From Pseudomonas paralactis (GTDB taxonomy: Bacteria > Pseudomonadota > Gammaproteobacteria > Pseudomonadales > Pseudomonadaceae), in NCBI RefSeq assembly GCF_001439735.1, contig NZ_JYLN01000004.1:124001-188000 (forward strand): a stretch of 64,000 bases of DNA. The letters are read 5' to 3'. The notes beneath the pieces were generated by a model that was not told the DNA's origin, ran no database searches, and saw only the letters and a program-made list of their open reading frames with translations. Position 1 is the first letter of the stretch, and each line of letters starts with the position of its first letter. Both the position numbers and the translations under genes were made by a program. Shown piece after piece: positions 7,691 through 17,163 of this stretch.

Positions 7691-8851
7691 TCACTGCGGC
7701 CAATGCCAGGCCGGCGCATCCAGAATCCCTTGCCCCACAATCCGCGTCTCCCCCAACACCTTCTCCAGCACAATCGAATTACACTCCTCATCCTGCTGCA
7801 AGGCCGCGATCAAGCGGCTGGCGTGGGACACCACCCACACCTGGCACTGTTTCGACGCCTCGATGATCAAGCGCGCCAAGGCGGGCAACAGGTCCGGATG
7901 CAAGCTGGTTTCCGGTTCGTTCAGCACCATCATGGTCGGCGGGCGTGGCGTCAGCAGCGCTGCGATCAGCAACAGGTAACGCAAGGTGCCGTCCGACAGC
8001 TCCGCCGCCGACAACGGCCGCAGCAAACCTTCCTGATAGAACTCGATGGCAAAGCGTCCGCCCTGCAACGGTTCAATGTGCAGACGCGCGCCCGGGAATG
8101 CATCGCTCACGGCGCGTTGCAGCGCCTCGGGATCGCCAATCTCGCGGATGGTCTGCAACGCGGCCGCCAGATCGCGGCCATCGTGGTGCAACACCGGCGT
8201 GCGCGTGCCCAACTGTGGCTGGCGCACTGGCGCGTCCACGTCGCTGCGAAAGTGATCGTAAAAGCGCCAGCCACGAATGCTTTCGCGCAACAGCAGCACT
8301 TCCGGCGAGCCACGCAGGCTGCCGACCTGATCGAACAGGCTGTGGTAGTTCGGCGTGTGCTGCGCCAGCACATCCCAGGCACGGCCTTCGCGGGCACGCA
8401 CCATCGGCCCTGAGCGCTGCACCAGCAGGCTGGCCGGACGGTAGACGTGGCCGGCCCAGATGCATTCCTTTTTTACTTCGGGGTCCAGTTTGAAGGCCGA
8501 GAGGGTTTTTTCGGGTAAGCCCAAAGAGATCGCGTAGCTGAAATCCTCGGCGGCAAACCCCAGGCGCAGGCGCTTGACGCCCTGGCGCACATTGGATTCG
8601 ACCGGCACTTCGCCGCTGCGCATGCGCCGGGTGATGGTTTCCGGCCCCGCCCAGAAGGTCGAATCCAGCCCGCCTTCGCGGGCCAGCGCATTGATCACCC
8701 CGCCCTGGGCGGTTTCGGCCAACAGGCGCAGGGCGCGATACAGGTTGGACTTGCCGCTGCCATTGGGGCCAGTGACCAGGTTCAGCCGGTCCAGGGGCAC
8801 CACCAATTTGTTGATCGAGCGGTAATTGGCCACCGCGAGGGTTTTAAGCAT
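7691..8851 (-). CDS. RecF-like AAA ATPase
   Basis: 386 residues, an ABC/SMC-type single-chain ATPase of the RecF/AAA_21 group. The N-terminus MLKTLAVANYRSINKLVVPL leads to Walker A GPNGSGKS (28-35). The C-terminal half has a signature-like LSDGTLRYLLL, Walker B in MMVLNEPETSLHP (near 307-319, with NEPE as in OLD-type ATPases) and a switch histidine in WVVSHASRL. No coiled-coil arm or nuclease domain is present. It is a single gene with no partner, so it does not look like a two-gene defence system such as Gabija. Its role is unknown; DNA-linked ATPase activity is inferred from the family. Confidence 0.85.
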   Translation of the reverse strand: MLKTLAVANYRSINKLVVPLDRLNLVTGPNGSGKSNLYRALRLLAETAQGGVINALAREGGLDSTFWAGPETITRRMRSGEVPVESNVRQGVKRLRLGFAAEDFSYAISLGLPEKTLSAFKLDPEVKKECIWAGHVYRPASLLVQRSGPMVRAREGRAWDVLAQHTPNYHSLFDQVGSLRGSPEVLLLRESIRGWRFYDHFRSDVDAPVRQPQLGTRTPVLHHDGRDLAAALQTIREIGDPEALQRAVSDAFPGARLHIEPLQGGRFAIEFYQEGLLRPLSAAELSDGTLRYLLLIAALLTPRPPTMMVLNEPETSLHPDLLPALARLIIEASKQCQVWVVSHASRLIAALQQDEECNSIVLEKVLGETRIVGQGILDAPAWHWPQ

Positions 8852-8972
8852 GTGTATTTAGTCAGCATGGGAACCATTGGAGTATGGGATCCTCCATGCA
8901 GATAAGGAACCCTGATCTAAGCTCACAGTCGCATACACACTTGAACGTCGGCATCACGCAAAAGGAGCCTGC

Positions 8973-10055
8973 ATGGGCGGTCGCACCTCGACATTTATTT
9001 TCAGCCTTGGCCTCCTGGCGCTGCTCAGCGGCTGTGGCCAGGACAAAGCCGAGCCCAAGCAGCATTCACGGGTGTTCGTGCAAACCGTGCAGTCGGCGGA
9101 TTTTGCCGCGGCAGTGACGCTGACGGGTGATATCCAGGCGCGGGTGCAAACCGATCTGTCCTTTCGCGTGGGCGGCAAGATCATCCAGCGCATGGTCGAC
9201 GTGGGCGACCGCGTCACGGCCAGGCAAGTCCTGGCCAGGCTCGACCCCAAGGACCTGCAAACCAACGTCGATTCGGCCCAGGCCCAGGTCGTGGCCGAGC
9301 AGGCGCGAGTCAAGCAGACCGCTGCCGCCTTCGTACGCCAGGAAAAACTCTTGCCCAAGGGCTACACCAGTCGCAGCGAATACGATGCTGCCCAGGCCGC
9401 GTTGCGCAGCAGTCAAAGCGCTTTGGCCGCCGCCCAGGCGCAATTGGCCAATGCCCGTGAGCAACTCGGTTACACGGCGCTGGTCGCCGATGCACCGGGG
9501 ATCATCACGGCGCGCCAGGCCGAGGTCGGCCAGGTGGTACAAGCCACCGTACCGATCTTCAGCCTGGCCCGTGATGGCGAGCGTGACGCGGTATTCAACG
9601 TGTACGAATCCCTGCTGGTGGAGCCGCCGCCCGATGCGCCGATTACCGTCAGCCTGCTCGACAACCCGAGCATCAAGGCCGTGGGCAAGGTGCGTGAAGT
9701 GACGCCGGCAGTGGCGGCCAATACCGGCACGGTACAAGTGAAGATCGCTCTGCAAAGCCTGCCCAAAGGCATGGAACTGGGCTCGGTGGTGAGCGCCACC
9801 GCCAACGGCCCGGCCAAGGCCAGCATCGAATTGCCCTGGGCGGCCTTGACCAAAGACCTCAGCGAACCCGCCGTATGGCTGGTGGATGCCGACGGCAAGG
9901 CGCAACTGCACAAGGTCACGGTGGCCCGTTACCTCACCGGCAAAGTGATTATTGGCGAGGGCCTTAAAGGCGGCGAAAAAGTCGTAGTGGCCGGTGGGCA
10001 ATTGCTGCACCCCGGCATGGTGGTCGAGATCGCCCAGCAAGGAGCCCAGCCATGA
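8973..10055 (+). CDS. triA: RND efflux membrane-fusion protein TriA-type
   Basis: Periplasmic adaptor of a tripartite efflux pump, 360 residues, with lipoprotein signal MGGRTSTFIFSLGLLALLSGC. The order is HlyD-type: beta-barrel entry (GDIQARVQTDLSFRVGGKII), lipoyl half, coiled-coil hairpin of Ala/Gln/Arg heptads (about 95-160), second lipoyl half (YTALVADAPGIITARQAEVG) and C-terminal barrel. AAAGGAG lies 5 bases before the ATG. The stop overlaps the next adaptor gene by 4 bases. Two adaptors followed by one RND pump is the arrangement of P. aeruginosa triABC, which exports triclosan with OpmH; no outer-membrane channel gene is present here either. Confidence 0.88.
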   Translation: MGGRTSTFIFSLGLLALLSGCGQDKAEPKQHSRVFVQTVQSADFAAAVTLTGDIQARVQTDLSFRVGGKIIQRMVDVGDRVTARQVLARLDPKDLQTNVDSAQAQVVAEQARVKQTAAAFVRQEKLLPKGYTSRSEYDAAQAALRSSQSALAAAQAQLANAREQLGYTALVADAPGIITARQAEVGQVVQATVPIFSLARDGERDAVFNVYESLLVEPPPDAPITVSLLDNPSIKAVGKVREVTPAVAANTGTVQVKIALQSLPKGMELGSVVSATANGPAKASIELPWAALTKDLSEPAVWLVDADGKAQLHKVTVARYLTGKVIIGEGLKGGEKVVVAGGQLLHPGMVVEIAQQGAQP

Positions 10056-11122
10056 AGCAGTTGACGGTTATCGTCGCCGCCAGCCTGGTGCTGATGGCTT
10101 GCTCCAGGGAAGAGGCGCCGCCGGAGCCTGTGCGCCCGGTGTTGTCCATGGAAGTGAAGGCGCAAGACCAGGAAAACCTCGGCCGTTTCGCCGGCACTAT
10201 CCAGGCCCGCTATGAAAGCAACCTGGGTTTCCGAGTGCCGGGCCGTATTGCCCGTCGCGCCGTCGACGTGGGCGCCGAGGTAGAGAAGGGCGCCTTGCTT
10301 GCCGTGCTCGACCCCACCGACCAGCAGAACCAATTGCGTGCCGCCCAGGGCGACCTTGCTCGCGTGCAGGCACAGTTCATTAATGTCCAGGCCAATGCCC
10401 GTCGTCAGCAAGAGCTGTTCAATCGCGGCGTCGGCGCCCAGGCTCAGTTGGATGTGGCGCAGACCGATCTGAAAACCACCCAGGCCACCCTTGATCAGGC
10501 CCGTGCCTCGGTCAACCAGGCCAGGGACCAGCTCAACTACGCCGAACTGCGCACCGACCACGCTGGCATCGTCACCGCCTGGAATGCCGAGGCTGGTCAG
10601 GTCGTCAGCGCCGGGCAGCAGGTGGTGACCCTGGCTCGCCCCGACATCAAGGAAGCGGTGATCGATCTGCCCGCGGGCCTGGCCGAGCGCCTGCCGGCGG
10701 ATGTGGTGTTTCTGGTCGCCGGTCAACTGGACCCCAGCGTGCAGACCACCGCCATCGTGCGCGAGATCGAGCCCCAGGCTCAAAGCGCCACGCGCACCCG
10801 CCGCGCACGCCTGAGCCTGACCGATACCCCCGCCGCGTTCCGCCTGGGCACCGCTATCAGCGTGACCTTGAGCAGCGCCATTACGCCGCGTATCGAATTG
10901 CCCCTGAGCGCCTTGCAGGAAGTCGACGGCAAGACGCGCATTTGGCTGCTTGATACCCAGAGCCAGAGCGTGCAGCCACGCGACGTCAGTGTGGTCAGCC
11001 GGGATGCCGACAGCGTCCTGGTCAATGGCGGCATCAAAGCTGGCGAGCGCATTGTCACAGCCGGCGTGAACAGCCTGAAACCCGGGCAAAAAGTCAAAAT
11101 CGACGAGGACAGCCCGCGATGA
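10052..11122 (+). CDS. triB: RND efflux membrane-fusion protein TriB-type
   Basis: Second adaptor of the pump, 356 residues, lipoprotein signal MKQLTVIVAASLVLMAC. It has the same HlyD-type layout as the preceding gene: RYESNLGFRVPGRIARRAV, a coiled-coil hairpin rich in Q/A/R, then LNYAELRTDHAGIVTAWNAE. Identity with triA is only moderate, so this is an ancient rather than recent duplication. The start overlaps triA (ATGA) and the stop overlaps triC (ATGA), so the three are co-translated. In P. aeruginosa both adaptors are needed for TriC function; the same is inferred here. Confidence 0.88.
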   Translation: MKQLTVIVAASLVLMACSREEAPPEPVRPVLSMEVKAQDQENLGRFAGTIQARYESNLGFRVPGRIARRAVDVGAEVEKGALLAVLDPTDQQNQLRAAQGDLARVQAQFINVQANARRQQELFNRGVGAQAQLDVAQTDLKTTQATLDQARASVNQARDQLNYAELRTDHAGIVTAWNAEAGQVVSAGQQVVTLARPDIKEAVIDLPAGLAERLPADVVFLVAGQLDPSVQTTAIVREIEPQAQSATRTRRARLSLTDTPAAFRLGTAISVTLSSAITPRIELPLSALQEVDGKTRIWLLDTQSQSVQPRDVSVVSRDADSVLVNGGIKAGERIVTAGVNSLKPGQKVKIDEDSPR

Positions 11123-14100
11123 AAGGGAGCTTCAACTTATCCGACTGGGCCCTCAAGCATCAGTCCTTCGTCTGGTACCTGATGTTCGTCGCGCTGCTGA
11201 TGGGCGTGTTCTCGTATATGAACCTGGGCCGCGAGGAAGACCCCTCGTTCACCATCAAGACCATGGTGATCCAGACCCGCTGGCCGGGCGCGACCCAGGA
11301 GGAAACCCTCAAGCAGGTCACTGATCGCATCGAGAAAAAACTCGAAGAACTCGACTCCCTCGACTATGTGAAAAGCTATACGCGACCGGGTGAGTCCACG
11401 GTGTTTGTGTTCCTCAAGGACACCACCAGCGCCAAGGCCATTCCGGAGATCTGGTACCAGGTTCGCAAGAAGATCGACGACATTCGCGGCACCTTCCCCC
11501 AGGGCTTGCAGGGGCCGTCGTTCAACGATGAGTTCGGAGACGTATTCGGCTCGGTGTACGCCTTTACTGGCGACGGCTTGTCGATGCGCCAGTTGCGCGA
11601 CTATGTAGAGCAGGTGCGCGCCGAAATCCGCTCGGTGCCGGGGCTGGGCAAGGTCGAGATGATCGGCCAGCAGGACGAAGTGATCTACCTGAACTTCTCC
11701 ACGCGCAAACTGGCGGCATTGGGCATTGACCAGCGCCAGGTCGTGCAAAGCCTGCAATCGCAGAATGCGGTAACGCCGGCCGGGGTGATCGAGGCCGGGC
11801 CGGAGCGGATTTCGGTGCGCACCTCGGGGCAGTTCGCCTCGGAGAAAGACCTGGCCAACGTCAACCTGCGTCTCAATGACCGCTTCTATCGGCTGGCGGA
11901 TATTGCCGACATCAGCCGTGGCTATGTGGACCCGGCGCGGCCGATGTTCCGCTTCAACGGCAAACCGGCAATTGGCTTGGCGATCGCCATGCAGAAGGGC
12001 GGCAATATTCAGTCGTTCGGCAAGGCGCTGCACGGGCGCATGGACGAGCTGACCGCCGACCTGCCGGTGGGCGTTGGTGTGCACAAGGTGTCCGACCAGG
12101 CCGAAGTGGTGGAAGAGGCCGTGGGCGGCTTTACCAGCGCGTTGTTCGAAGCCGTGATCATTGTTCTGGTGGTGAGCTTTATCAGCCTCGGCATGCGCGC
12201 CGGGCTGGTGGTCGCGTGCTCGATCCCGCTGGTGCTGGCGCTGGTGTTCGTGTTCATGGAATACAGCGGCATCACCATGCAGCGGGTCTCGTTGGGCGCC
12301 TTGATCATTGCTCTGGGCCTGTTAGTGGACGACGCGATGATCACCGTGGAGATGATGATCACGCGCCTGGAAAAAGGCGAAACCAAGGAGCAGGCCGCCA
12401 CCTACGCCTATACCTCCACGGCCTTCCCGATGCTCACCGGTACGCTGGTGACCGTGGCCGGTTTCGTACCGATTGGCCTCAACGCCAGTTCGGCGGGCGA
12501 GTACACCTTTACCCTGTTCGCGGTGATTGCCGTGGCGATGCTGGTGTCTTGGGTCGTGGCGGTGCTGTTTGCGCCGGTGATCGGCGTGCATATTCTCAGC
12601 GCCAATGTGAAGCCGCATAACGCCGAGCCTGGGCGCATTGGCCGTGCGTTCAATGGCGGTATGCTCTGGGCCATGCGCAACCGCTGGTGGGCTATCGGTA
12701 TTACCGTGGCGCTGTTTGCGGCCTCGGTGTTTTCCATGCAGTTTGTGCAGAACCAGTTTTTCCCGTCGTCGGATCGCCCGGAAATCCTGGTTGATCTGAA
12801 CCTGCCGCAAAACGCCTCGATCAATGAGACGCGCAAGGCGGTTGACCGCCTCGAAGCGATCATCAAGGACGACCCGGACATCGCTCGCTGGAGCACCTAC
12901 ATCGGCCAGGGCGCTATCCGTTTTTACCTGCCGCTGGACCAGCAGTTGGAAAACCCCTACTACGCGCAACTGGTGATTGTGAGCAAGGGCCTGGAAGAGC
13001 GTGGCGCCCTGATCGCCCGCCTGCAACAACGCTTGCGCGATGATTTTGTCGGTATCGGCAGCTACGTGCAGCCGCTGGAAATGGGCCCGCCGGTCGGGCG
13101 GCCGATCCAGTATCGCGTGTCCGGTAAAGACACCGACCAGGTGCGCAAACACGCCATCGAACTGGCGACCTTGCTGGATCAGAACACCCACTTGGGCGAG
13201 ATCATCTACGACTGGAACGAGCCGGGCAAAGTGCTGCGCGTCGACATCGCCCAGGACAAGGCGCGGCAACTGGGGCTGTCGTCCGAAGACGTGGCGCAGT
13301 TGATGAACAGCGTGGTCAGCGGCGCGGCGGTGACCCAGGTACACGACGATATCTACCTGATCAACGTGGTCGGTCGCGCCGAAGATGCCGAGCGCGGTAC
13401 GCCGGAAACCTTGCAGAACCTGCAGATCGTGACGCCCAACGGCACCTCGATTCCATTGCTGGCCTTTGCCACGGTGCGTTACGAACTGGAGCAGCCGCTG
13501 GTGTGGCGTCGTGATCGCAAACCGACGATTACCATCAAGGCCGCGGTGCGCGATGAGATGCAGCCGACCGACCTGGTCAAGCAGTTGGCGCCGACCATTC
13601 AGAAATTCAGCGACGGCCTGCCGGTGGGCTACAAAGTCGCCACCGGCGGCACCGTGGAGGAAAGCGGCAAGGCCCAGGGCCCGATTGCCAGCGTGGTGCC
13701 GTTGATGCTGTTCCTGATGGCCACGTTCCTGATGATCCAGTTGCACAGCGTGCAGAAGATGTTCCTGGTGGCCAGCGTCGCGCCGCTGGGGCTGATCGGC
13801 GTGGTACTGGCGTTGATCCCCACCGGTACGCCGATGGGCTTTGTGGCGATCCTGGGGATCCTGGCGCTGATCGGCATCATCATTCGCAACTCGGTGATCC
13901 TGGTGACGCAGATTCACGAGTATGAAGTGGCCGGCTATACGCCGTGGGATGCGGTGGTGGAAGCGACCGAACACCGGCGTCGGCCGATTCTGCTCACCGC
14001 GGCGGCGGCGAGCCTGGGCATGATCCCCATTGCCCGGGAAGTGTTCTGGGGGCCGATGGCTTACGCGATGATTGGCGGGATTATTATCGCCACGTTGCTG

Positions 14101-14184
14101 ACGCTGTTGTTCCTGCCGGCGCTGTATGTGGCCTGGTACAAGATCCGCGAGCCTAAGCAAGAGCAACAGGAACAACGCAGCTAA
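11119..14184 (+). CDS. triC: RND efflux transporter TriC-type
   Basis: Inner-membrane proton-driven RND pump, 1021 residues, the normal length of the family. Twelve membrane segments are expected and visible as TM1 (FVWYLMFVALLMGVFSYM), the TM2-6 block with LGALIIALGLLVDDAMITVE (carrying the paired Asp residues of the proton relay), and the TM7-12 block ending IIIATLLTLLFLPALYVAW. Two large periplasmic loops lie after TM1 and TM7. It belongs to the HAE-type multidrug subfamily and is most like TriC because two adaptor genes precede it. The substrate is inferred only. Confidence 0.9.
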   Translation: MKGSFNLSDWALKHQSFVWYLMFVALLMGVFSYMNLGREEDPSFTIKTMVIQTRWPGATQEETLKQVTDRIEKKLEELDSLDYVKSYTRPGESTVFVFLKDTTSAKAIPEIWYQVRKKIDDIRGTFPQGLQGPSFNDEFGDVFGSVYAFTGDGLSMRQLRDYVEQVRAEIRSVPGLGKVEMIGQQDEVIYLNFSTRKLAALGIDQRQVVQSLQSQNAVTPAGVIEAGPERISVRTSGQFASEKDLANVNLRLNDRFYRLADIADISRGYVDPARPMFRFNGKPAIGLAIAMQKGGNIQSFGKALHGRMDELTADLPVGVGVHKVSDQAEVVEEAVGGFTSALFEAVIIVLVVSFISLGMRAGLVVACSIPLVLALVFVFMEYSGITMQRVSLGALIIALGLLVDDAMITVEMMITRLEKGETKEQAATYAYTSTAFPMLTGTLVTVAGFVPIGLNASSAGEYTFTLFAVIAVAMLVSWVVAVLFAPVIGVHILSANVKPHNAEPGRIGRAFNGGMLWAMRNRWWAIGITVALFAASVFSMQFVQNQFFPSSDRPEILVDLNLPQNASINETRKAVDRLEAIIKDDPDIARWSTYIGQGAIRFYLPLDQQLENPYYAQLVIVSKGLEERGALIARLQQRLRDDFVGIGSYVQPLEMGPPVGRPIQYRVSGKDTDQVRKHAIELATLLDQNTHLGEIIYDWNEPGKVLRVDIAQDKARQLGLSSEDVAQLMNSVVSGAAVTQVHDDIYLINVVGRAEDAERGTPETLQNLQIVTPNGTSIPLLAFATVRYELEQPLVWRRDRKPTITIKAAVRDEMQPTDLVKQLAPTIQKFSDGLPVGYKVATGGTVEESGKAQGPIASVVPLMLFLMATFLMIQLHSVQKMFLVASVAPLGLIGVVLALIPTGTPMGFVAILGILALIGIIIRNSVILVTQIHEYEVAGYTPWDAVVEATEHRRRPILLTAAAASLGMIPIAREVFWGPMAYAMIGGIIIATLLTLLFLPALYVAWYKIREPKQEQQEQRS

Positions 14185-14187
14185 AAC

Positions 14188-14256
14188 TGTGGGAGGGGCT
14201 CGTTCCCGATGGCGGTGATCAGTCAACCCATCACTGACTGGACTACCGCTATCGGG
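14188..14256. repeat. BIME, left part, interrupted by the inserted element
   Basis: A REP unit (TGTGGGAGGGGCTCGTTCCC) and the start of its mirror unit (CTACCGCTATCGGG) end exactly where the element at 14257 begins. The mirror unit resumes at 14721 and runs to CCCTCCCACATT near 14747. Removing the element and one 8-bp copy restores a complete REP pair. Confidence 0.85.
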
Positions 14257-14720
14257 GCATAGGTATCTACACAACTCTTTGGTGAGCCGCCGGACCTGTG
14301 GGAGGGGGCTTGCCCCCGATGGCGGCCTAAGAGCCGACCAGGATGCTGGACTTTGATCGAGTGCATATCCGTTATTTGGGTAGCGGCTGCTATTGGTTCC
14401 GCTTTTACAGCGGGTCACTTTGGAAAAGAGCCCCAAAGTAACCAAAAGGCTCTTGCCCCACCACTCGGCACCTCGCCTAGGCTCGGTGTGCCCGTAATCC
14501 GCCATTGATTTGGGGGGCCGCCGCCACGCGCCATCCATGGCGCGGGGCGGCTAAACCGGCATCCCTGCCGGTTTACCCCCCAAATCCCTGTCGAATTCCG
14601 GCCAGCGTGGTTTGACGGGGCGCCTGAGATCAAAAGCAGATCAAGAGCAAGAGCAAGAGCGGCTCGCTTCGCATCGTGGTTAGCGTCGGCAGTGGTTACA
14701 TAAGTTGTAGATACCCATGG
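14257..14720. mobile_element. MITE-like element, copy 1 (464 bp)
   Basis: A non-coding element bounded on the left by GCATAGGTATCTACACAA (14257-14274) and on the right by an imperfect inverted copy ending GTAGATACCCATGG (to 14720). It is flanked by the 8-bp direct repeat CTATCGGG (14249-14256 and 14721-14728). Inside is a REP-like unit near 14295, a core shared almost base for base with copy 2 at 49300 (CCACCACTCGGCACCTCGCC; GCGCCATCCATGGCGC), and a hairpin with arms at 14507-14517 and 14576-14586. No transposase is encoded. It explains why the 680 bp between triC and the next gene hold no gene. Confidence 0.8.
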
Positions 14721-14864
14721 CTATCGGGGGCGAGCCCCCTCCCACATTTGGATCTTGATCTCGCTTGAGGCTGTGGGAAGCTTCCGAAAAGTCCACTTGT
14801 TGCCCCGGCCAACGGCTGCATGTTTTACCCTCTCGACCTCACTTCTCCGTCCAGGTCGATACCC

Positions 14865-17054
14865 ATGCAGTGCCTGCGTCCTATCCTTGTGCTCTGTGCG
14901 CTTGTTCTTGCGCCCTCAGTCTTTGCCTCCACCGTGCTGGAAAACGCCCTGTGGCGCGTTGACCTCAACCCCGCAACCCTGGCCCTGCGTGTCACGCCAG
15001 CGGGCGAGGCCCCGGTACAAGCCTCCAGCGGTGTCACCGCGCACGCCGTCAGTGCTTTGCAAGCTGATGCCGCACAGGCCTCCTGGCAATGGGACAGCGG
15101 CGCCTACCGTCTGACGGCCCGGCTTGAGCAGCGCGAACTGTCCCTGTCTATCAGCGCCCGCGAGCCAGGTGAACTGGCCCTGCTGCGCCAGCCAGCCACG
15201 GCCATGGGCCAGGCGCTGATCTGGCCGTTGGCTGAAGGGCATTATGTCCCCGTTGATAACGCCGTTTGGAAAGCGTTCCTGCTTGAGCGCGGCGAGGTCA
15301 ATACCACCCAGGACCTGAGCTTGCCCCTGTGGGGCCTGGATCACGGGCGCTTTACGCTTAACTGGCTGCTGACCAACCCCTACAACAATCGCCTTGAATG
15401 GCAGCCGGACGGCCAGGGCCTGGCGTTGTCAGCGTTCCATGACTTCACACCCCTGGCCCCCGACGTGCCGATGACGCTGCGCCTGTACCTGGGCGATGCC
15501 GACCCGTTGGCCGGCGCCAAGCGTTATCGCCAGTGGTTGATCGAGCAGGGCCGTTACGAGCCTCTGGCGGACAAGCTGCGGCAAACTCCCGAGGCGGTAA
15601 AGTTGCTCGGTGCCAGTCACGTTTACCTCTGGGGCAACGGCTTGCTGACGCTGGATGATGTGCGTGATTGGCCAGCGTTGATCAAGCGGCTGCGTACCCA
15701 CGAGCTCGGCGGGCTGCTGGACCAAGAACCGGCGAAGGTGCTGGCGCAGACAACCCCGTTGAATCGTTATGAGCAAACCGTGCTGTTGCGCGGCCTCAAT
15801 GCGGCCATCAACCAGAAGGCCCGGCAAGCCTGGCAAGTGGAAGAACCCGACATGAATCGCCTTGCCGCTCGCTACGGCGAGGTGCGTAGCGAGCTGGCCC
15901 GGGATTTCGCCGCGGCCTTGAGTGATCGTCCCGAAACCTGGGGTAATTCCACCCTCCAGGCCTTGCGTGACGCGGGGCTCTCGCGTCTGCTGTTGACCCT
16001 GGGCGATGGGTGGGAAGGCGGGCTCTGGCACCCCGAAGCGATTCGCGCAGGCGTGGCTGCCGGCTACCTGATGGCGCCTTACGACTCGTATGAAACGGCG
16101 CTGTCGGCCAGCGAAAATCCGGACTGGGCCACTGCCCACCTGGGCGGCAAGGCCTACCGCGACTGCGCAATCGTGTTGAAAAACGGCCAGCCGAAAACCG
16201 GTTTTCAGCAATCTGGCCACTACACAGACCCGCGCTGTGTGCGACCGCTGCTGGAGGCTCGGGTGCGAGCGGTGCAGGCCGCAGCCGGTTTCAATGCCTG
16301 GTTCCTCGATGCGTATGCCACCAGCATGGTCTTCGACAGCTACCGCGACGGCGCTTCCATGACTCAGGCGCAGAATGCCCAGGGTAATATCGACGCCTCG
16401 CGCTGGATCAACACTTCACTAAAACTGCCCGCGGGCTCCGAAGACGGCAACGCCATCACCGCCCAGGGCATTCTGTTTGCCCATGGTATGCAAACACCGG
16501 TCATTGGCTGGGGCGACCGGGACATGACCCGCGACCGGCAATCACCGTACTACGTCGGTAACTGGTACCCGGCGGCGCAGCCGGCGGTGTTCTTCAAACC
16601 TGTGCCGTTGAAAGCGTCGCTGCGCACGGTGTATTTCGACCCGACGCTGCGGTTGCCGTTGTATCAGGCGGTATTCCATGGCTCGGTGATCACCACCCAT
16701 CACTGGCTGTTCGACAACCTCAAGCTGAGCAATGTACGGGCTGAAAATGAACTGGCCCAACTGCTCTACAACGTACCGCCGCTGTATCACTTGAGTGCGG
16801 CGACACTCAAGGACAGGCTGCCGGTGATTCAGCGCCAGGACCGGTTTTTTCGGCCTCTGCATCAGCGGTTGGCGACTCAGGCGATGACTGATTTTCGCTG
16901 GCTGACGGTGGACAAACTCTTGCAGCAAACCACCTTCGCAGATGGGACGCGGCTGGTGGCGAATTTCTCGGCGGTGGAAAAACAGGGGTATGCCGGGCGC
17001 AGTGTGACGGTGCTGGTGGAGGGGAAGGAGCCGGTGGTGTATCAGGTGAAATAA
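14865..17054 (+). CDS. Secreted glycoside-hydrolase-like protein
   Basis: 729 residues. The frame is open from 14820, but the ATG at 14865 gives a clean Sec signal peptide (MQCLRPILVLCALVLAPSVFAS) and is preferred. After an N-terminal beta-rich region (ENALWRVDLNPATLALRVTP), the centre has a barrel-like stretch (GASHVYLWGNGLL; LLLTLGDGWEGGLW; GYLMAPYDSYETAL; FNAWFLDAY), followed by a C-terminal beta region. This layout recalls retaining glycosidases of the GH101-like type, and FNAWFLDAYAT is a candidate catalytic strand. Neither substrate nor catalytic residues can be fixed by eye. It is a single gene after the MITE-bearing spacer. Confidence 0.6.
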   Translation: MQCLRPILVLCALVLAPSVFASTVLENALWRVDLNPATLALRVTPAGEAPVQASSGVTAHAVSALQADAAQASWQWDSGAYRLTARLEQRELSLSISAREPGELALLRQPATAMGQALIWPLAEGHYVPVDNAVWKAFLLERGEVNTTQDLSLPLWGLDHGRFTLNWLLTNPYNNRLEWQPDGQGLALSAFHDFTPLAPDVPMTLRLYLGDADPLAGAKRYRQWLIEQGRYEPLADKLRQTPEAVKLLGASHVYLWGNGLLTLDDVRDWPALIKRLRTHELGGLLDQEPAKVLAQTTPLNRYEQTVLLRGLNAAINQKARQAWQVEEPDMNRLAARYGEVRSELARDFAAALSDRPETWGNSTLQALRDAGLSRLLLTLGDGWEGGLWHPEAIRAGVAAGYLMAPYDSYETALSASENPDWATAHLGGKAYRDCAIVLKNGQPKTGFQQSGHYTDPRCVRPLLEARVRAVQAAAGFNAWFLDAYATSMVFDSYRDGASMTQAQNAQGNIDASRWINTSLKLPAGSEDGNAITAQGILFAHGMQTPVIGWGDRDMTRDRQSPYYVGNWYPAAQPAVFFKPVPLKASLRTVYFDPTLRLPLYQAVFHGSVITTHHWLFDNLKLSNVRAENELAQLLYNVPPLYHLSAATLKDRLPVIQRQDRFFRPLHQRLATQAMTDFRWLTVDKLLQQTTFADGTRLVANFSAVEKQGYAGRSVTVLVEGKEPVVYQVK

Positions 17055-17071
17055 CGCTGCCCGTTACGGCG

Positions 17072-17141
17072 CCATCGCGGGCAAGCCCGGCTCCCACAGG
17101 GGAACGCATTCCAAAGGTGGGAGCTGGCTTGCCTGCGATGA
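17072..17141. repeat. REP pair
   Basis: Two REP units (ATCGCGGGCAAGCCCGGCTC and GGTGGGAGCTGGCTTGCCTG) lie between convergent genes. Such units are scattered through the window and may end transcripts or bind gyrase or integration host factor; nothing more specific is visible. Confidence 0.8.
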
Positions 17142-17163
17142 GGCAGGTACAGGCGATGCAGCA

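Noticed and set aside
7691..8851. RecF-like ATPase as part of an anti-phage defence pair
   Set aside because: No helicase, nuclease or toxin partner is adjacent; both neighbours are unrelated and the ATPase lacks a fused nuclease domain.
12322..14538. Very long open frame (738 codons) on the minus strand across triC
   Set aside because: It lies antisense to a clear RND pump gene and is rich in His/Arg/Gln as expected from reading GC-rich Pseudomonas codons backwards; it has no recognisable domain. The same applies to long antisense frames over gshA (42062-43708), tex (44696-46654), betT (35438-36757), pckA (54623-56410) and the molybdoenzyme (61950-63194).
14642..14662. Short run of AAGAGC-type repeats
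   Set aside because: Only about three 6-bp units within the element; too short for a meaningful tandem array, though it differs in unit number from copy 2.
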